Position numbers and translations under genes: made by a program
Source: Pirellulales bacterium
Lineage (GTDB): Bacteria > Planctomycetota > Planctomycetia > Pirellulales > JAEUIK01
NCBI GenBank assembly: GCA_019745975.1
Contig: JAIESQ010000094.1
Span: 1 to 64,000 of the forward strand
Direction: 5' to 3'
Length of the DNA stretch: 64,000 nucleotides
Notes under the pieces: model-generated
What the model saw: the letters and a program-made list of their open reading frames with translations, nothing else
What the model was told of the DNA's origin: nothing
Databases searched by the model: none
In this document: piece after piece, positions 8,814 to 17,184 of the stretch
Layout: each line of letters starts with the position of its first letter
Position numbering within the stretch: the first letter of the stretch is position 1

Positions 8814-9995
8814 TCACTTGGGGGACGTGGCGAAATCGTGCTCGAATTCCAGCGGCGCGTAGTACGGCCTGCCGTTCAGGTTGCGCACTTTCTGAAACCA
8901 CAATCGGTTGGCTTCCTTGGGCGTGAACGACCAGGCCTGGCGGTGGTAGTTCCAGTTGTCGGGGGCCAGCCGCTGCGACTCGCCCCAGTAGCGCTTGGCT
9001 GCGTCGTCGTCTCCCTGTTCGTGCAAGTAAACGCCGAGCTGGAAGTTCGCTTCGGCCAGGCCGAGCTGTTCGTCGGGCGGAGTCAGTCGCTTGCGCATTT
9101 CCTCGGGCGAGAGAGCGTACTTGCTGTCGGCCCCCTTCTCGATCCAGTCGCGCAGGGCAGCCACGTATTCGTCCCCCGGCAGCTTCACGGTCAGCACCTG
9201 CATCGTGTGCGAGTAGGCGACCTCGGGCGGGCGCACCATCCGCCCTTGTTCGTCGATCCAGACGCCGCTGGGGACATTCACCATGTGATACAGCCCGCTG
9301 ACGGTGTGATGCGGATCGACCAGCGACGTGAACGTGGCCTTCGCCTTGTCGTAGAACTTGCGCGCTGCCGCTTCGCCCCCCGTGTCTTGGGCGACGGCCA
9401 CAATGTGAAAGTTCTTGCCAGCCAGCTCTTCGTAGAGCTTCTGCCAGCCGGGCAGATCCTGGCTGCAGCCGCACCACGAAGCCCAGGTCAAGAGCAGCAC
9501 CTTTTTACCGCGGAAGTCGGACAAGCGCACCAGCTTGCCTTCGCGATCGGCCAGCGCGAAGTCGGGGGCCAGCACTGAATCGAGCGCAGTCGATGAAGTC
9601 TCGGGCATAGGCCCGAAGCTCCACACCCCATGCTCGCGATCGACGACGACTGGCTGCTTGAGTCGCGTGGCCAGTTTCGAGACGTTGAAGTAGTCGCGAT
9701 TGTCGACCTTGCGGAAGAAGCCCGCCGCGGGCGAACGATCGAGCGGGATGCACAGCCCGGCACGGCAAGCACCCTCGGGCTTGATCTCGAAGCCGAGCGC
9801 CGCGGCGACTTCGTCGTTGGGGATATAAAGTTCGTCGCCAGCGATGAGGGGCTGGGCAATCTTGGTCGAATGATCGACGGTGAGAATCGTGGCGATAGGT
9901 GCCTCGTTGGTCGTTGGTTCGGCGGCCCTGGCGGCGAGTGTCGTGCTGAGTAACGCGGCAATTGCCAAACGAAACGACAGCTTGCTGCGTCGCAT
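8814..9995 (-). CDS. Secreted thioredoxin-like (redoxin) protein
   Basis: From the ATG at 9995 the 393-residue protein has a signal peptide (LSFRLAIAALLSTTLAARA), a region that resembles a copper-amine-oxidase-like N-terminal domain (ELYIPNDEVAAALGF), and a thioredoxin fold with the redox motif WASWCGCSQDLPGW (about residues 182-195). The C-terminal part from about residue 300 is helical. It should act in the periplasm on disulfides or peroxides. An upstream in-frame ATG at 10100 exists, but the extension is a translation of a dispersed palindromic repeat (SHCWTSQQWHP), so it is not used here. The WCGC site instead of WCxxC with a Pro is unusual. Confidence 0.8.
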   Translation of the reverse strand: MRRSKLSFRLAIAALLSTTLAARAAEPTTNEAPIATILTVDHSTKIAQPLIAGDELYIPNDEVAAALGFEIKPEGACRAGLCIPLDRSPAAGFFRKVDNRDYFNVSKLATRLKQPVVVDREHGVWSFGPMPETSSTALDSVLAPDFALADREGKLVRLSDFRGKKVLLLTWASWCGCSQDLPGWQKLYEELAGKNFHIVAVAQDTGGEAAARKFYDKAKATFTSLVDPHHTVSGLYHMVNVPSGVWIDEQGRMVRPPEVAYSHTMQVLTVKLPGDEYVAALRDWIEKGADSKYALSPEEMRKRLTPPDEQLGLAEANFQLGVYLHEQGDDDAAKRYWGESQRLAPDNWNYHRQAWSFTPKEANRLWFQKVRNLNGRPYYAPLEFEHDFATSPK

Positions 9996-10011
9996 GTTTA
10001 ACAATCTGTCT

Positions 10012-10040
10012 GGGTGCCACTGCTGGCTTGTCCAGCAGTG
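10012..10040. repeat. Palindromic repeat of the GTGCCACTGC family
   Basis: The sequence reads GGGTGCCACTGCTGG, a short loop, then CCAGCAGTG, forming a hairpin. The same core occurs at 20731-20880, 22143-22214 and twice inside leuS (50741-50863). Here it lies directly upstream of the thioredoxin-like gene. Confidence 0.75.
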
Positions 10041-10154
10041 CGATGCACAAGACAGCAAGCAAATCGATTGCACGCGGCGCGACACAAGCATCGATGGCAT
10101 ATCCCTCTCCTGGCGAAATATGACTGACGAGGCTGGCCTGCGTTGTTCTAGCGA

Positions 10155-11084
10155 TTACGTAGCAGTTCTGTCGGAAGATTGCGCGTCGCTCGCGGTTCCG
10201 TCGAAAGATATCGTTTCGCTAGAGCCGTAAAACGGTTCGGCAGGCAAACGAGTACTGTGGCGAACGAGCTCGACGATCGCGTCGACTTCGGCATCGGTCA
10301 GCGGGGTGACGCTGGCCTCGGCCGGCTTGCGGGCCACGGTATAGACCTGCACGAGCCGAATCTGGCCGGCGGAGGCGACGATTTCGTTCAGTCGATCAGC
10401 GAAGGCAGACAGCTCGGCCGGCGATGGCGGCTCGCCGGCGATCCGCATGAAGAGGGATTGAATCACGATCGGCCGCACCCGTGCCGCGGCCGCGATGTTC
10501 TCTAGGACTTGCCGGAACGGGATGCTGGTCCGCTCGACGAGCTGATAGTAGGCGTCGGTCCCCGCTTCGAGCTTCGCCCAGATTTCACCGTTGTTGGCGT
10601 CGAGCGTCGCCAGGCCGCGTACGACTTGCGGGCGGTGCAGCATGCTGGCATTGGTGATCAGCACCAGCTTGACGTCGGCCAGGCCGTGGCGGCGCTTGAC
10701 CTCGGCCACGCGGGCGACGATCTCGTCGAAATTGCGATAGGTGGTCGGCTCGCCGTCGCCGGAGAAGGCGATGTCGTTCAAGCGGCGCAGCGGCTCGGGC
10801 GTGGCCGCGAACTGCGGAGTGCGGAACAGCTCGCCGGAGGTCACGAGCCTGAGCATGTGGTCGAGCTCGGCGAGCACGGCGTCGAGTTCGACGAAGCGGG
10901 TTTCGCTCGCCTGCACGCGATCGACCTGGCAATAAATGCAATCGAAGTTGCAGACCTTGTCGGGGTTGAGATTGACACCGATCGACACCCCGCGCGAGCG
11001 CCGGCTGACGACCGGATAGACAAACCGGTTGTGCTCGTACAAGCGTTGGTGCTGGGCGAAGAGGGGTGAAGTGGGCGTGGACAT
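10155..11084 (-). CDS. Radical SAM protein
   Basis: The 309-residue protein carries the cluster motif CNFDCIYC (Cx3Cx2C, about residues 43-50), which holds the 4Fe-4S cluster that cleaves S-adenosylmethionine, followed by the SAM-binding SGDGEPT segment (about residues 111-117). The preceding VSIGVNLNP stretch is typical of the group of stand-alone radical SAM proteins that database annotation leaves unnamed in planctomycetes. There is no auxiliary cysteine cluster at the C-terminus. No precursor peptide or partner gene sits beside it, so the reaction is unknown. The ORF starts just before a heptamer repeat array. Confidence 0.85.
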   Translation of the reverse strand: MSTPTSPLFAQHQRLYEHNRFVYPVVSRRSRGVSIGVNLNPDKVCNFDCIYCQVDRVQASETRFVELDAVLAELDHMLRLVTSGELFRTPQFAATPEPLRRLNDIAFSGDGEPTTYRNFDEIVARVAEVKRRHGLADVKLVLITNASMLHRPQVVRGLATLDANNGEIWAKLEAGTDAYYQLVERTSIPFRQVLENIAAAARVRPIVIQSLFMRIAGEPPSPAELSAFADRLNEIVASAGQIRLVQVYTVARKPAEASVTPLTDAEVDAIVELVRHSTRLPAEPFYGSSETISFDGTASDAQSSDRTAT

Positions 11085-11091
11085 TAGAACT

Positions 11092-11300
<209 letters not shown>

Positions 11301-11344
11301 GCCTCCGGAGAGTATGAGTCGAAGCAATGGCCGTAGGCTGCGGC

Positions 11345-11730
11345 CCCCCCAGAATAAGTTTGTCCGGGAATTTGCGTCCCGACCGTCCCGGCCTGCCGCT
11401 GCCTGCGGTTAACCTCTTTGTTTGTAGCAACTTGTGCCGGGACGCAAAACGGAAAAGCTTGCGTCCCGCTTGCGTCCCGGCGAGTGTTTTGCGTCCCGGC
11501 ATTTTTGGTATTGGACCCGAGCTCGATTGGACTGCACAACGAGCGGTCCGTCCGCAGTGATTGGGATTAGCGTATCCCTCTGGTCTCTCGACTCTGGCCT
11601 CTGGGCTGTTCTGACATTTTGCGTCCGGGTGATCGTCCGGTTTGCGTCCGGGTGTTTTGATATTGGACCCGAACTCGAATAGAGGGCACAATTTAGGGCG
11701 AATGTAACACCGCGCAGTTTGCGTCCGGGT
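11345..11730. repeat. TGCGTCC-rich dispersed repeat
   Basis: The block begins CCCAGAATAAGTTTGTCCGG (first bases near 11347), continues GAATTTGCGTCC, and then contains many copies of TTGCGTCC and TTGCGTCCGGGTG together with two copies of TATTGGACCCGA (about 11509 and 11662). The opening segment and the GCGTCC core occur again, inverted, at 57095-57270. No convincing gene is seen from 11300 to 11866. Confidence 0.75.
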
Positions 11731-11866
11731 GAAGGGTGCTCATTCCCTCTCTGGTCTCCGACCTCTCACCTCTTGCCTGTCCCTTTGCTTGCGTCTGGCT
11801 CGGGCGCCTCGCGCCGTGGCGCGAAGGCGATTAATTTACAATTTACTACATAAACCAACTAATATA

Positions 11867-11895
11867 TTGACAATGTAAAACCGATGCGACATGAT
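11867..11895 (+). promoter_or_regulatory. Sigma70-type promoter of the QueC-like island
   Basis: A perfect TTGACA (11867-11872) is followed after 17 bases by CATGAT (11890-11895, four of six consensus matches). It sits in a markedly AT-rich stretch (11830-11895) that stands out against the GC-rich surroundings and lies 29 bases before the first possible start codon of the island. Confidence 0.6.
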
Positions 11896-11923
11896 ATAGG
11901 CAGCGGGGGTGAGAAAGGTACGC

Positions 11924-12103
11924 ATGCCAGAGAACGAGACTTTAAGTCGCGACTCAAGAACTGCCAGGCGATGGGCTCCGATTCGCGTTCGGCTCGACCG
12001 AGGAGAGACTGCGACCGTAGTTTTCCCAGCGATCGAAGGCGAGTTCTATGCGCGGGGTAAGAGGGTTTGGCAGCAAAGGCGTGGAGGCACCCGAGTTATT
12101 TGA
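11924..12103 (+). CDS. Small basic protein of the island, uncertain
   Basis: A 59-residue ORF starting MPENETLSRDSRTARRW, preceded by GAGAAAGG about 5 bases upstream (a GTG at 11909 would add five residues). It is arginine-rich and has no motif that I know. Its end overlaps the next ORF by 56 bases in another frame, which is unusual, so either this ORF is not translated or the next one starts later. It directly follows the island promoter. Confidence 0.35.
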   Translation: MPENETLSRDSRTARRWAPIRVRLDRGETATVVFPAIEGEFYARGKRVWQQRRGGTRVI

Positions 12104-12452
12104 AGCCGCGTTGACCAATCGAAATCGACTGGTGGAATTGATTAAGCGCACAGGCAATGACGACTTTGCAAGGCGTTTACTAGATGTAGCGAAGGTTCTC
12201 GAGGACTCAATCCGAGAGCGCCTCATTCGCGGGTTTGTCAATGCGATGTGGGACGACGTACGGATAGAACTTGGAATCGACGTACGAGAAGGTGCACTGT
12301 CCTTAGAATTCGTGCGCGACACGCAGCGGATGCGGAACCGGATCATCGATTCGTTGCTCAAGAACCCCTCGCGTTTTCCCAGCAAGCCCTCTCGAAATGA
12401 ACCACCACCGGATCTCAAGGCACAACTCGGTGAGACTCTTCTTGATTATTAG
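12048..12452 (+). CDS. Hypothetical helical protein preceding the QueC-like gene
   Basis: The 134-residue protein looks almost entirely alpha-helical, with charged heptad-like stretches (LFEAALTNRNRLVELIKR, LLDVAKVLEDSIRERLIRG) and a proline/arginine-rich linker before a short C-terminal tail. An in-frame stop at 12018 limits the start; ATG 12048 follows AAGGCGAG. It ends 8 bases before the QueC-like gene, so the two are almost surely co-translated. I do not recognise a family. In systems with QueC-like enzymes the adjacent gene is often the modified or dependent partner, which makes this the natural candidate substrate, by inference. Confidence 0.65.
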   Translation: MRGVRGFGSKGVEAPELFEAALTNRNRLVELIKRTGNDDFARRLLDVAKVLEDSIRERLIRGFVNAMWDDVRIELGIDVREGALSLEFVRDTQRMRNRIIDSLLKNPSRFPSKPSRNEPPPDLKAQLGETLLDY

Positions 12453-12460
12453 GCCGCGCG

Positions 12461-13834
12461 ATGAACGCACTAAATGCCAGATTCAGGTTCACTGTCAGCG
12501 ATGGCGAAAGAGTGCTGTCACTGCAAGAAAGTGAACACTTCCGGATCTATCCCACTGAAAGATTCGGACGTTTCGGTGAAGACTTGACCGCGCGGCAAGT
12601 CGACATGATTCGCATCGCGACAGCGGTGCATGTCGCCGATTCGTGGTGTCGTAGGCGGCAAGAGTATAGCGGGTTAAGAATTCCGGTGCTTCAAGTCGAG
12701 GTGCTTGACCCGGCATTTTGGTTGCAGCCGGCGACGATGGATTATCTGAAGCCTTGTGTCGATTTTGTGAGCGGCGGTGACGATTGGCAGTTTTCCTTTT
12801 TAGACGCGAAGATCCATCACGAACGCGTGGCGACTCTTTTTCCCAAGTACTGTCATGACACGCTTGTCGCGCCGTATAGCGGCGGATTGGATTCGGCATG
12901 CGGTCTGGCCCTGAGGGCGGCGGCGCAACCGGGTCGAATGTTTGTCCCTGTAACAATCCGGCACCAGATGCAGAAGTCGTCACTAGTCCGCAGGCACTTC
13001 GCGTTGCTGTTGGATCGCCTGCTACTAGAACGGGCGGACCTGAATGCATTTCAGGCAGGCGCGTTTATTCGGAAGAAGCATATCGAACGCGATTTAGGTG
13101 AAGTGTTTCGTGAGACGACGCATCGTTGCCGCCCCTTGCTTTTTATGGCGGTCGCCGGGATCGTCGCACACTCCTTTAGTGCGCCAGTAGTGGAAGTCTT
13201 CGAGTCTGGAGTTGGTTCGATTAATCTCCCCTTGGTCGGTGGTCCCGCCGATTACCACACCACCCGGAGCACCCATCCGGCGTTTCTGCGACTGCTTTCG
13301 GCGCTACTGAGCCACGTCAACGATTCTGCCGTTTCGTATGTCTTGCCATTCGCTGACAAGACGAAGGCGGAAATGGTGAAGCAGCTAAAGGGCCTTGGAC
13401 TCGAAGAACTCGCCCGCAGTTCTTTCTCTTGCATAGCGCACCCGTTGCGGCGGAATGGCTGGCAACAGTGCGGGTATTGTCCTGCTTGTGTGTTTCGCAG
13501 GCGGGCGATGCATTCGGCGGGAATCGTTGAGCAGGAAGCATACGCGATTGATCTCTTTGCGGGAGCCGATTCTCATACTGCGATCTCAGAGAGGCAGATG
13601 TTTTGTGTGAGGGCATTTCATCAGCAAGTGGAGCATCTCCGCGAACTGGATCATGGCGTCGCGCCGGAGAGCTTCTATCGTTACCTGAGGGCGACGGAAG
13701 TTCCTTTGACCGAGGACGCGATGGCACTTGAGGTCCATCGGCGCTACCGAGAAGAGTGGCTGTTGCTGATCGCGGAGGGGCGGCACCGCGGTTTTCCGTG
13801 GCTCGTGCCGACCACCTCGTTGGCCGTCGCCTAA
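12461..13834 (+). CDS. QueC-like ATP-dependent enzyme (QatC/Cap9-like), probable defence component
   Basis: The 457-residue protein has the PP-loop ATP site PYSGGLDSACG (SGGLDS at about residues 140-145) and a zinc site C324-x12-C337-x2-C340-x2-C343 (QQCGYCPAC), which is the arrangement of 7-cyano-7-deazaguanine synthase QueC. It is about twice the length of housekeeping QueC (roughly 220-240 residues), with about 130 extra residues in front of the PP-loop and a long C-terminal extension. Long QueC-like proteins are known from anti-phage systems (QatC of Qat, Cap9 of type IV CBASS). No queuosine genes are nearby. Downstream lie an XRE-ImmA gene and a PIN-like gene. Lower GC than neighbours suggests transfer. 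QueC-like is firm; the reaction here is not. Confidence 0.85.
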   Translation: MNALNARFRFTVSDGERVLSLQESEHFRIYPTERFGRFGEDLTARQVDMIRIATAVHVADSWCRRRQEYSGLRIPVLQVEVLDPAFWLQPATMDYLKPCVDFVSGGDDWQFSFLDAKIHHERVATLFPKYCHDTLVAPYSGGLDSACGLALRAAAQPGRMFVPVTIRHQMQKSSLVRRHFALLLDRLLLERADLNAFQAGAFIRKKHIERDLGEVFRETTHRCRPLLFMAVAGIVAHSFSAPVVEVFESGVGSINLPLVGGPADYHTTRSTHPAFLRLLSALLSHVNDSAVSYVLPFADKTKAEMVKQLKGLGLEELARSSFSCIAHPLRRNGWQQCGYCPACVFRRRAMHSAGIVEQEAYAIDLFAGADSHTAISERQMFCVRAFHQQVEHLRELDHGVAPESFYRYLRATEVPLTEDAMALEVHRRYREEWLLLIAEGRHRGFPWLVPTTSLAVA

Positions 13835-13845
13835 GGAGCCATCCG

Positions 13846-15063
13846 ATGACGACTGATGTTGTCTCGCCGCGAATCCTCGGGCAACGCCTGGCCGAAGCCC
13901 GCAAAGCGCGCTCGCTCACGCAAGAAGCCGCCGCCGAGCATCTTGGATTGAGCCGCCCCACGTTCATCGCCATTGAAAAGGGGGAACGCGCGGCCAAGGA
14001 GGACGAGATTGTCAAACTGGCTGCGCTCTATGGCCGGCCCGTCCATCAGTTCGTCCGCGCTCTAGAACCCCTCGCCGACTTTCAGCCACATTTTCGCGCG
14101 GCGATCGAGCGAGCCAAGCCGGCCGACGCCGCGCAGCTTGAGCTGGCGGTCGGCGAGTTCAAGGACTTCGTGGAAAACTACCTCGACCTCGAACGTCGCA
14201 TGAAGGCGCCCTTGCGGAGGAACGATCCGCCGGAAATCAAGCTAAGCCCGCACGTCAACGTCAGTGAGCTCGCCGAAGATGTTGCGCAGCGCGAGCGCCA
14301 ACGACTTGGCCTTGGCGATCAGCCCATTCCCAATTTGCGCAGCCTGTTGGAGGCGGAAGTGCGTGTGCGCATCTTCTACGCGAAGCTGCCAAGTTCGCAC
14401 GCGGGCATGTACATCTTCGTGGATGGGCTGGGGGGCTGCATGCTGATCAATAGCGTCCACCCGGCCGAGAAGCAGCGTGCGTCGATCGCGCACGAGTACG
14501 CCCACTTGATCGTGGATCGTTACACCCCGGGCATAGACTATTTGAGCGTCGGCGGCCGCAGGCCCGCCAATGAGCGCTTCGCGGAATCGTTTGCGATGAG
14601 CTTTTTGATGCCGGCCTCGTCGGTGCGATTTCGCTTCAACGAGATCAAGGCGGCCACGGGTGACTTCCAGGTCGGAGACCTGGTCAAGCTGAAGCACTAC
14701 TTCGCGGTGTCGATGGAAGCGATGGCGCTGCGGCTGGAATCGCTGGGCTTGCTCAAGTCGGGCACTTGGGGGCTTCTAAAGGGTAAGAATGTGCCGGTCC
14801 GCGAGGCCGAACGGCGGTTGGGTTTGGCCCGCCAGAGCAAGCCTGAAGCGGCCTACCCCGAGCGGTACAAGTTTCTGGCCGTGCACGCGTACGAACGAGG
14901 CGAGCTCAGCGAGAAGGAACTAGCCAACTACCTGCGCTGCGACATCTGGGAAGCGCGCAGGGTAATCGGAGAGTCGCTGCAAAGTGAAGAGGTCGACGCG
15001 AGCGGCCAGGCACACACGCTGCAAGCCAACTTCGCAACTTCGATGTTGGTCGATCGCGCGTAG
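13846..15063 (+). CDS. XRE-family HTH plus ImmA/IrrE metallopeptidase
   Basis: The 405-residue protein has an N-terminal XRE helix-turn-helix (LGQRLAEARKARSLTQEAAA to about residue 65) and a zinc peptidase domain with HEYAH (about residues 216-220; HExxH) followed by ERFAESFA, which supplies the third ligand. Such proteins bind DNA and cleave a regulator or act as antitoxin to a downstream PIN-type toxin. The ATG at 13846 follows AAGGAG that overlaps the stop codon of the QueC-like gene (TAAGGAG), so translation is coupled. The PIN-like gene follows by 21 bases. Likely autoregulatory repressor of the island or of its own pair. Confidence 0.88.
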   Translation: MTTDVVSPRILGQRLAEARKARSLTQEAAAEHLGLSRPTFIAIEKGERAAKEDEIVKLAALYGRPVHQFVRALEPLADFQPHFRAAIERAKPADAAQLELAVGEFKDFVENYLDLERRMKAPLRRNDPPEIKLSPHVNVSELAEDVAQRERQRLGLGDQPIPNLRSLLEAEVRVRIFYAKLPSSHAGMYIFVDGLGGCMLINSVHPAEKQRASIAHEYAHLIVDRYTPGIDYLSVGGRRPANERFAESFAMSFLMPASSVRFRFNEIKAATGDFQVGDLVKLKHYFAVSMEAMALRLESLGLLKSGTWGLLKGKNVPVREAERRLGLARQSKPEAAYPERYKFLAVHAYERGELSEKELANYLRCDIWEARRVIGESLQSEEVDASGQAHTLQANFATSMLVDRA

Positions 15064-15084
15064 GGAGCGGACGGGAGTCGCGTC

Positions 15085-15636
15085 ATGCCGTCCGTCATTC
15101 TCGACGCGTGCGGACTACTGAACTTGTATGCGAGCGGGTGTTTCGTGCGAATCCTCACGGAACTGCCACACGACTGGTACCTGCCAGCCGCCAGCGAACG
15201 CGAGTCTCAACAATATCGGCAACCCGACCCTGCGGACCCAGAGCGACTTGTGGTCGCGTCGATCGACTTGAGTCCCGTCATTGCTAGCGGGGTTCTTCGT
15301 CGCTGCGATTGCGAAGGGGACGAGGAAACGAGACTGTATATCGAGCTGGCGGCGCAGATCGGCGACGATGGGGAGTCGATGGGCCTGGCCATCGCCAAGT
15401 GCCGTGGGTGGTCGGTGCTTACCGACGACAAAAAGGCGCGAAGGATTGCCGGTGAATTAGGTGTTCAAGTGACCGGCACTCCGGATGTGCTGAAAGCGTG
15501 GTCCGAACTTGTCAAACCCAACCCGGCCGAATTGTCCGCCGTGTTGGCAGCCATCGAGAGGTTTGCCAACTACAGGCCAGGCCGAGGCGCGGAGCATTTT
15601 GACTGGTGGGTATCGGCGATCAAGAGTGGGAGTTAA
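15085..15636 (+). CDS. PIN-domain-like nuclease, putative toxin
   Basis: The 183-residue protein begins VILDACGLLNLY with the first acidic residue of a PIN-like active site (D7), has DDGESMGLAIA in the middle (E97) and LTDDKKAR (D114/D115), which is the usual spacing of acidic residues in PIN-like RNases. It pairs with the upstream XRE-ImmA gene, a known toxin-antitoxin arrangement. The ribosome site GGGAG lies before the ATG at 15085. It may be a toxin whose release is tied to the QueC-like system, or an independent module that only travels in the same island. Confidence 0.75.
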   Translation: MPSVILDACGLLNLYASGCFVRILTELPHDWYLPAASERESQQYRQPDPADPERLVVASIDLSPVIASGVLRRCDCEGDEETRLYIELAAQIGDDGESMGLAIAKCRGWSVLTDDKKARRIAGELGVQVTGTPDVLKAWSELVKPNPAELSAVLAAIERFANYRPGRGAEHFDWWVSAIKSGS

Positions 15637-15926
15637 CGCTGCTGGTCGTTCTATTGCGAATCAGCCCGCGGCGCTGGTCGACGCTTTCCGCCTCTACTGT
15701 GGGCCGACGATGAACGGTCGATAAGATACGAACTCGCGGCGCAAGCTAGGGTGCAGCGCGGCATCGGCGAGCAGAGTCGCTCGGTCACTCCCTCGCTGCG
15801 CTTCGGGCTAATGTTTTGCACTCGTGGCGCGGCTGCGGCGCGCGTTTGGTTTGATACGATGGGTTGCACCACGGCTTGGCGATCGCGCCGATGCTCGGCG
15901 TCTCATAGCCTCGATTGGAGCCCGAC
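15637..15926. other. Intergenic region with a dispersed repeat fragment
   Basis: About 290 bases without a gene. At 15785-15812 is CCCTCGCTGCGCTTCGGGCT, whose complement recurs at about 54590-54615 (CAGCCCGAAGCGCAGCGAGG). The rest shows nothing I can name beyond the likely promoter of the next gene. Confidence 0.5.
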
Positions 15927-16952
15927 GTGACCCGCGAACACGCGCACTGGCGACGAATTGTTGTGGTCGCCGCCTCCGTCGTCGTCGCGGCGCGCGTTCT
16001 GTCGTCGCCAACGGCCTTCGCGGAGGATGCGCCACTCGGGCCGGCCGTGGAGATGGCGACGATCGCTGCTGGCGACTTGTCGGTGCGCTTCCGCGACAAT
16101 TCCCGCTCTCCGGAAGTGCTGAGCGGCATCGACGCGCTGTTCAACACCAGGCAGGCCGCGGAGTTCGATGCCTTTGATCCCGATGGCCGGGGGTCGTCGG
16201 CCGGGCTCAACTTCGAGCACATCATTTCCGGCGCGCGGAATCCCGACAACAAGTTCACGCCGCGAAATGGGACATACACGTTGCACGCCTTGCCCGACGG
16301 CCGCAGCGTGCGATTGGTGCGGCGAGCTGAGGATTGCCCCTGGAAGGTGGCCAGCACGTTCACTTACACGGTGACGGCGCCGCACTACATCGATTTTGAG
16401 TTCGCAGCCACGCCGCGCGACGCAAGCGTCTTTGGCCAGCGCGGCTGGGCGATCTGTTTCTTCGCCAACTACATGCACGATGTCGCCGACATCGCCATCC
16501 ACTTCCGCGGCGTGGCGGCGCCCGGCGGAGCGGAAGCCTGGATCGCGGCCGACGCGCCCAAGCAGCACGCCGATTGGAACGCCGGCGGAACGTACCGGCA
16601 CGTGTCAGCGCCTGCGCTTGAGTACGACGCCGACCACGACTTCCGGCTCAACAACTGGAGCTACGACTGGCCCCGCTACACGCAACCCTTTTACTTCGGC
16701 AAGGCGGCCCACGGCATGACGCTGCTGCTGATGTTCGATCGCGCCTACAGCGAGCGCGACGAGATTCGCTTCAGCTTGTTCAAGTTCAAGGTGCCCAAGC
16801 AGCCGCGCCCAGCGTGGGATTTTCAGTACGTGATCCACAAGGTCGAAGCGGATGCGCAGTATGGCTTTCGTGGTCGGCTCGTCTGGAAGAAGTTTGTCGA
16901 TGCGGACGATTGCTGGAAGGAATACGAGGATTGGCGCCGAGCCACGCGGTAG
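15927..16952 (+). CDS. Secreted protein of unknown function
   Basis: From GTG 15927 (GGAG six bases upstream) the 341-residue protein has a twin-basic start and a hydrophobic signal peptide ending near FAEDAPL. The mature part is rich in aromatic residues and beta-type sequence (YIDFEFAATPRD, WSYDWPRYTQPFYFGK), similar in style to planctomycete secreted carbohydrate-related proteins, but I see no catalytic motif. An earlier TTG at 15915 would add four residues. No operon partner: the next genes are on the other strand. Confidence 0.65.
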   Translation: MTREHAHWRRIVVVAASVVVAARVLSSPTAFAEDAPLGPAVEMATIAAGDLSVRFRDNSRSPEVLSGIDALFNTRQAAEFDAFDPDGRGSSAGLNFEHIISGARNPDNKFTPRNGTYTLHALPDGRSVRLVRRAEDCPWKVASTFTYTVTAPHYIDFEFAATPRDASVFGQRGWAICFFANYMHDVADIAIHFRGVAAPGGAEAWIAADAPKQHADWNAGGTYRHVSAPALEYDADHDFRLNNWSYDWPRYTQPFYFGKAAHGMTLLLMFDRAYSERDEIRFSLFKFKVPKQPRPAWDFQYVIHKVEADAQYGFRGRLVWKKFVDADDCWKEYEDWRRATR

Positions 16953-17001
16953 CGGGTGAGGAGGTACGAAGGTCCCCGGGCAATGTCGGACCCGGGCGGG
17001 A

Positions 17002-17088
17002 GGGGGACAGGTACGGGACAGGTCCATGTTTTCGGCCGGCGCTTGTTGATTCGTGCCAAGTCTAAAACCGAAAAACGGGACAGTCCCC
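17002..17088. repeat. REP-like hairpin, GGGACAG family
   Basis: A left arm with GGGGGACAGGTACGGGACAG and CATGTTTTCGG is matched by a right arm CCGAAAAACGGGACAGTCCC. It belongs to the same family as the elements at 31939-32045, 32554-32660 and the two flanking the RAYT gene. Confidence 0.7.
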
Positions 17089-17092
17089 GGGC

Positions 17093-17157
17093 GCGAGCTA
17101 GCGCGCGGACTTCGACAAGCTCAGTCGAGCAGACAAGTCCCGCGGCTAACCACCGTC
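17093..17157. repeat. Repeat half-copy with CGCGGCTAAC end
   Basis: It contains GAGCTAGCGCGCGGA and ends CCGCGGCTAAC-like (CCCGCGGCTAACC). The same two blocks close the inverted repeat at 43368-43472. It lies just after the stop of the RND permease gene. Confidence 0.5.
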
Positions 17158-17184
17158 GGATCGCATTGCGCGAGCGCCATCGAT

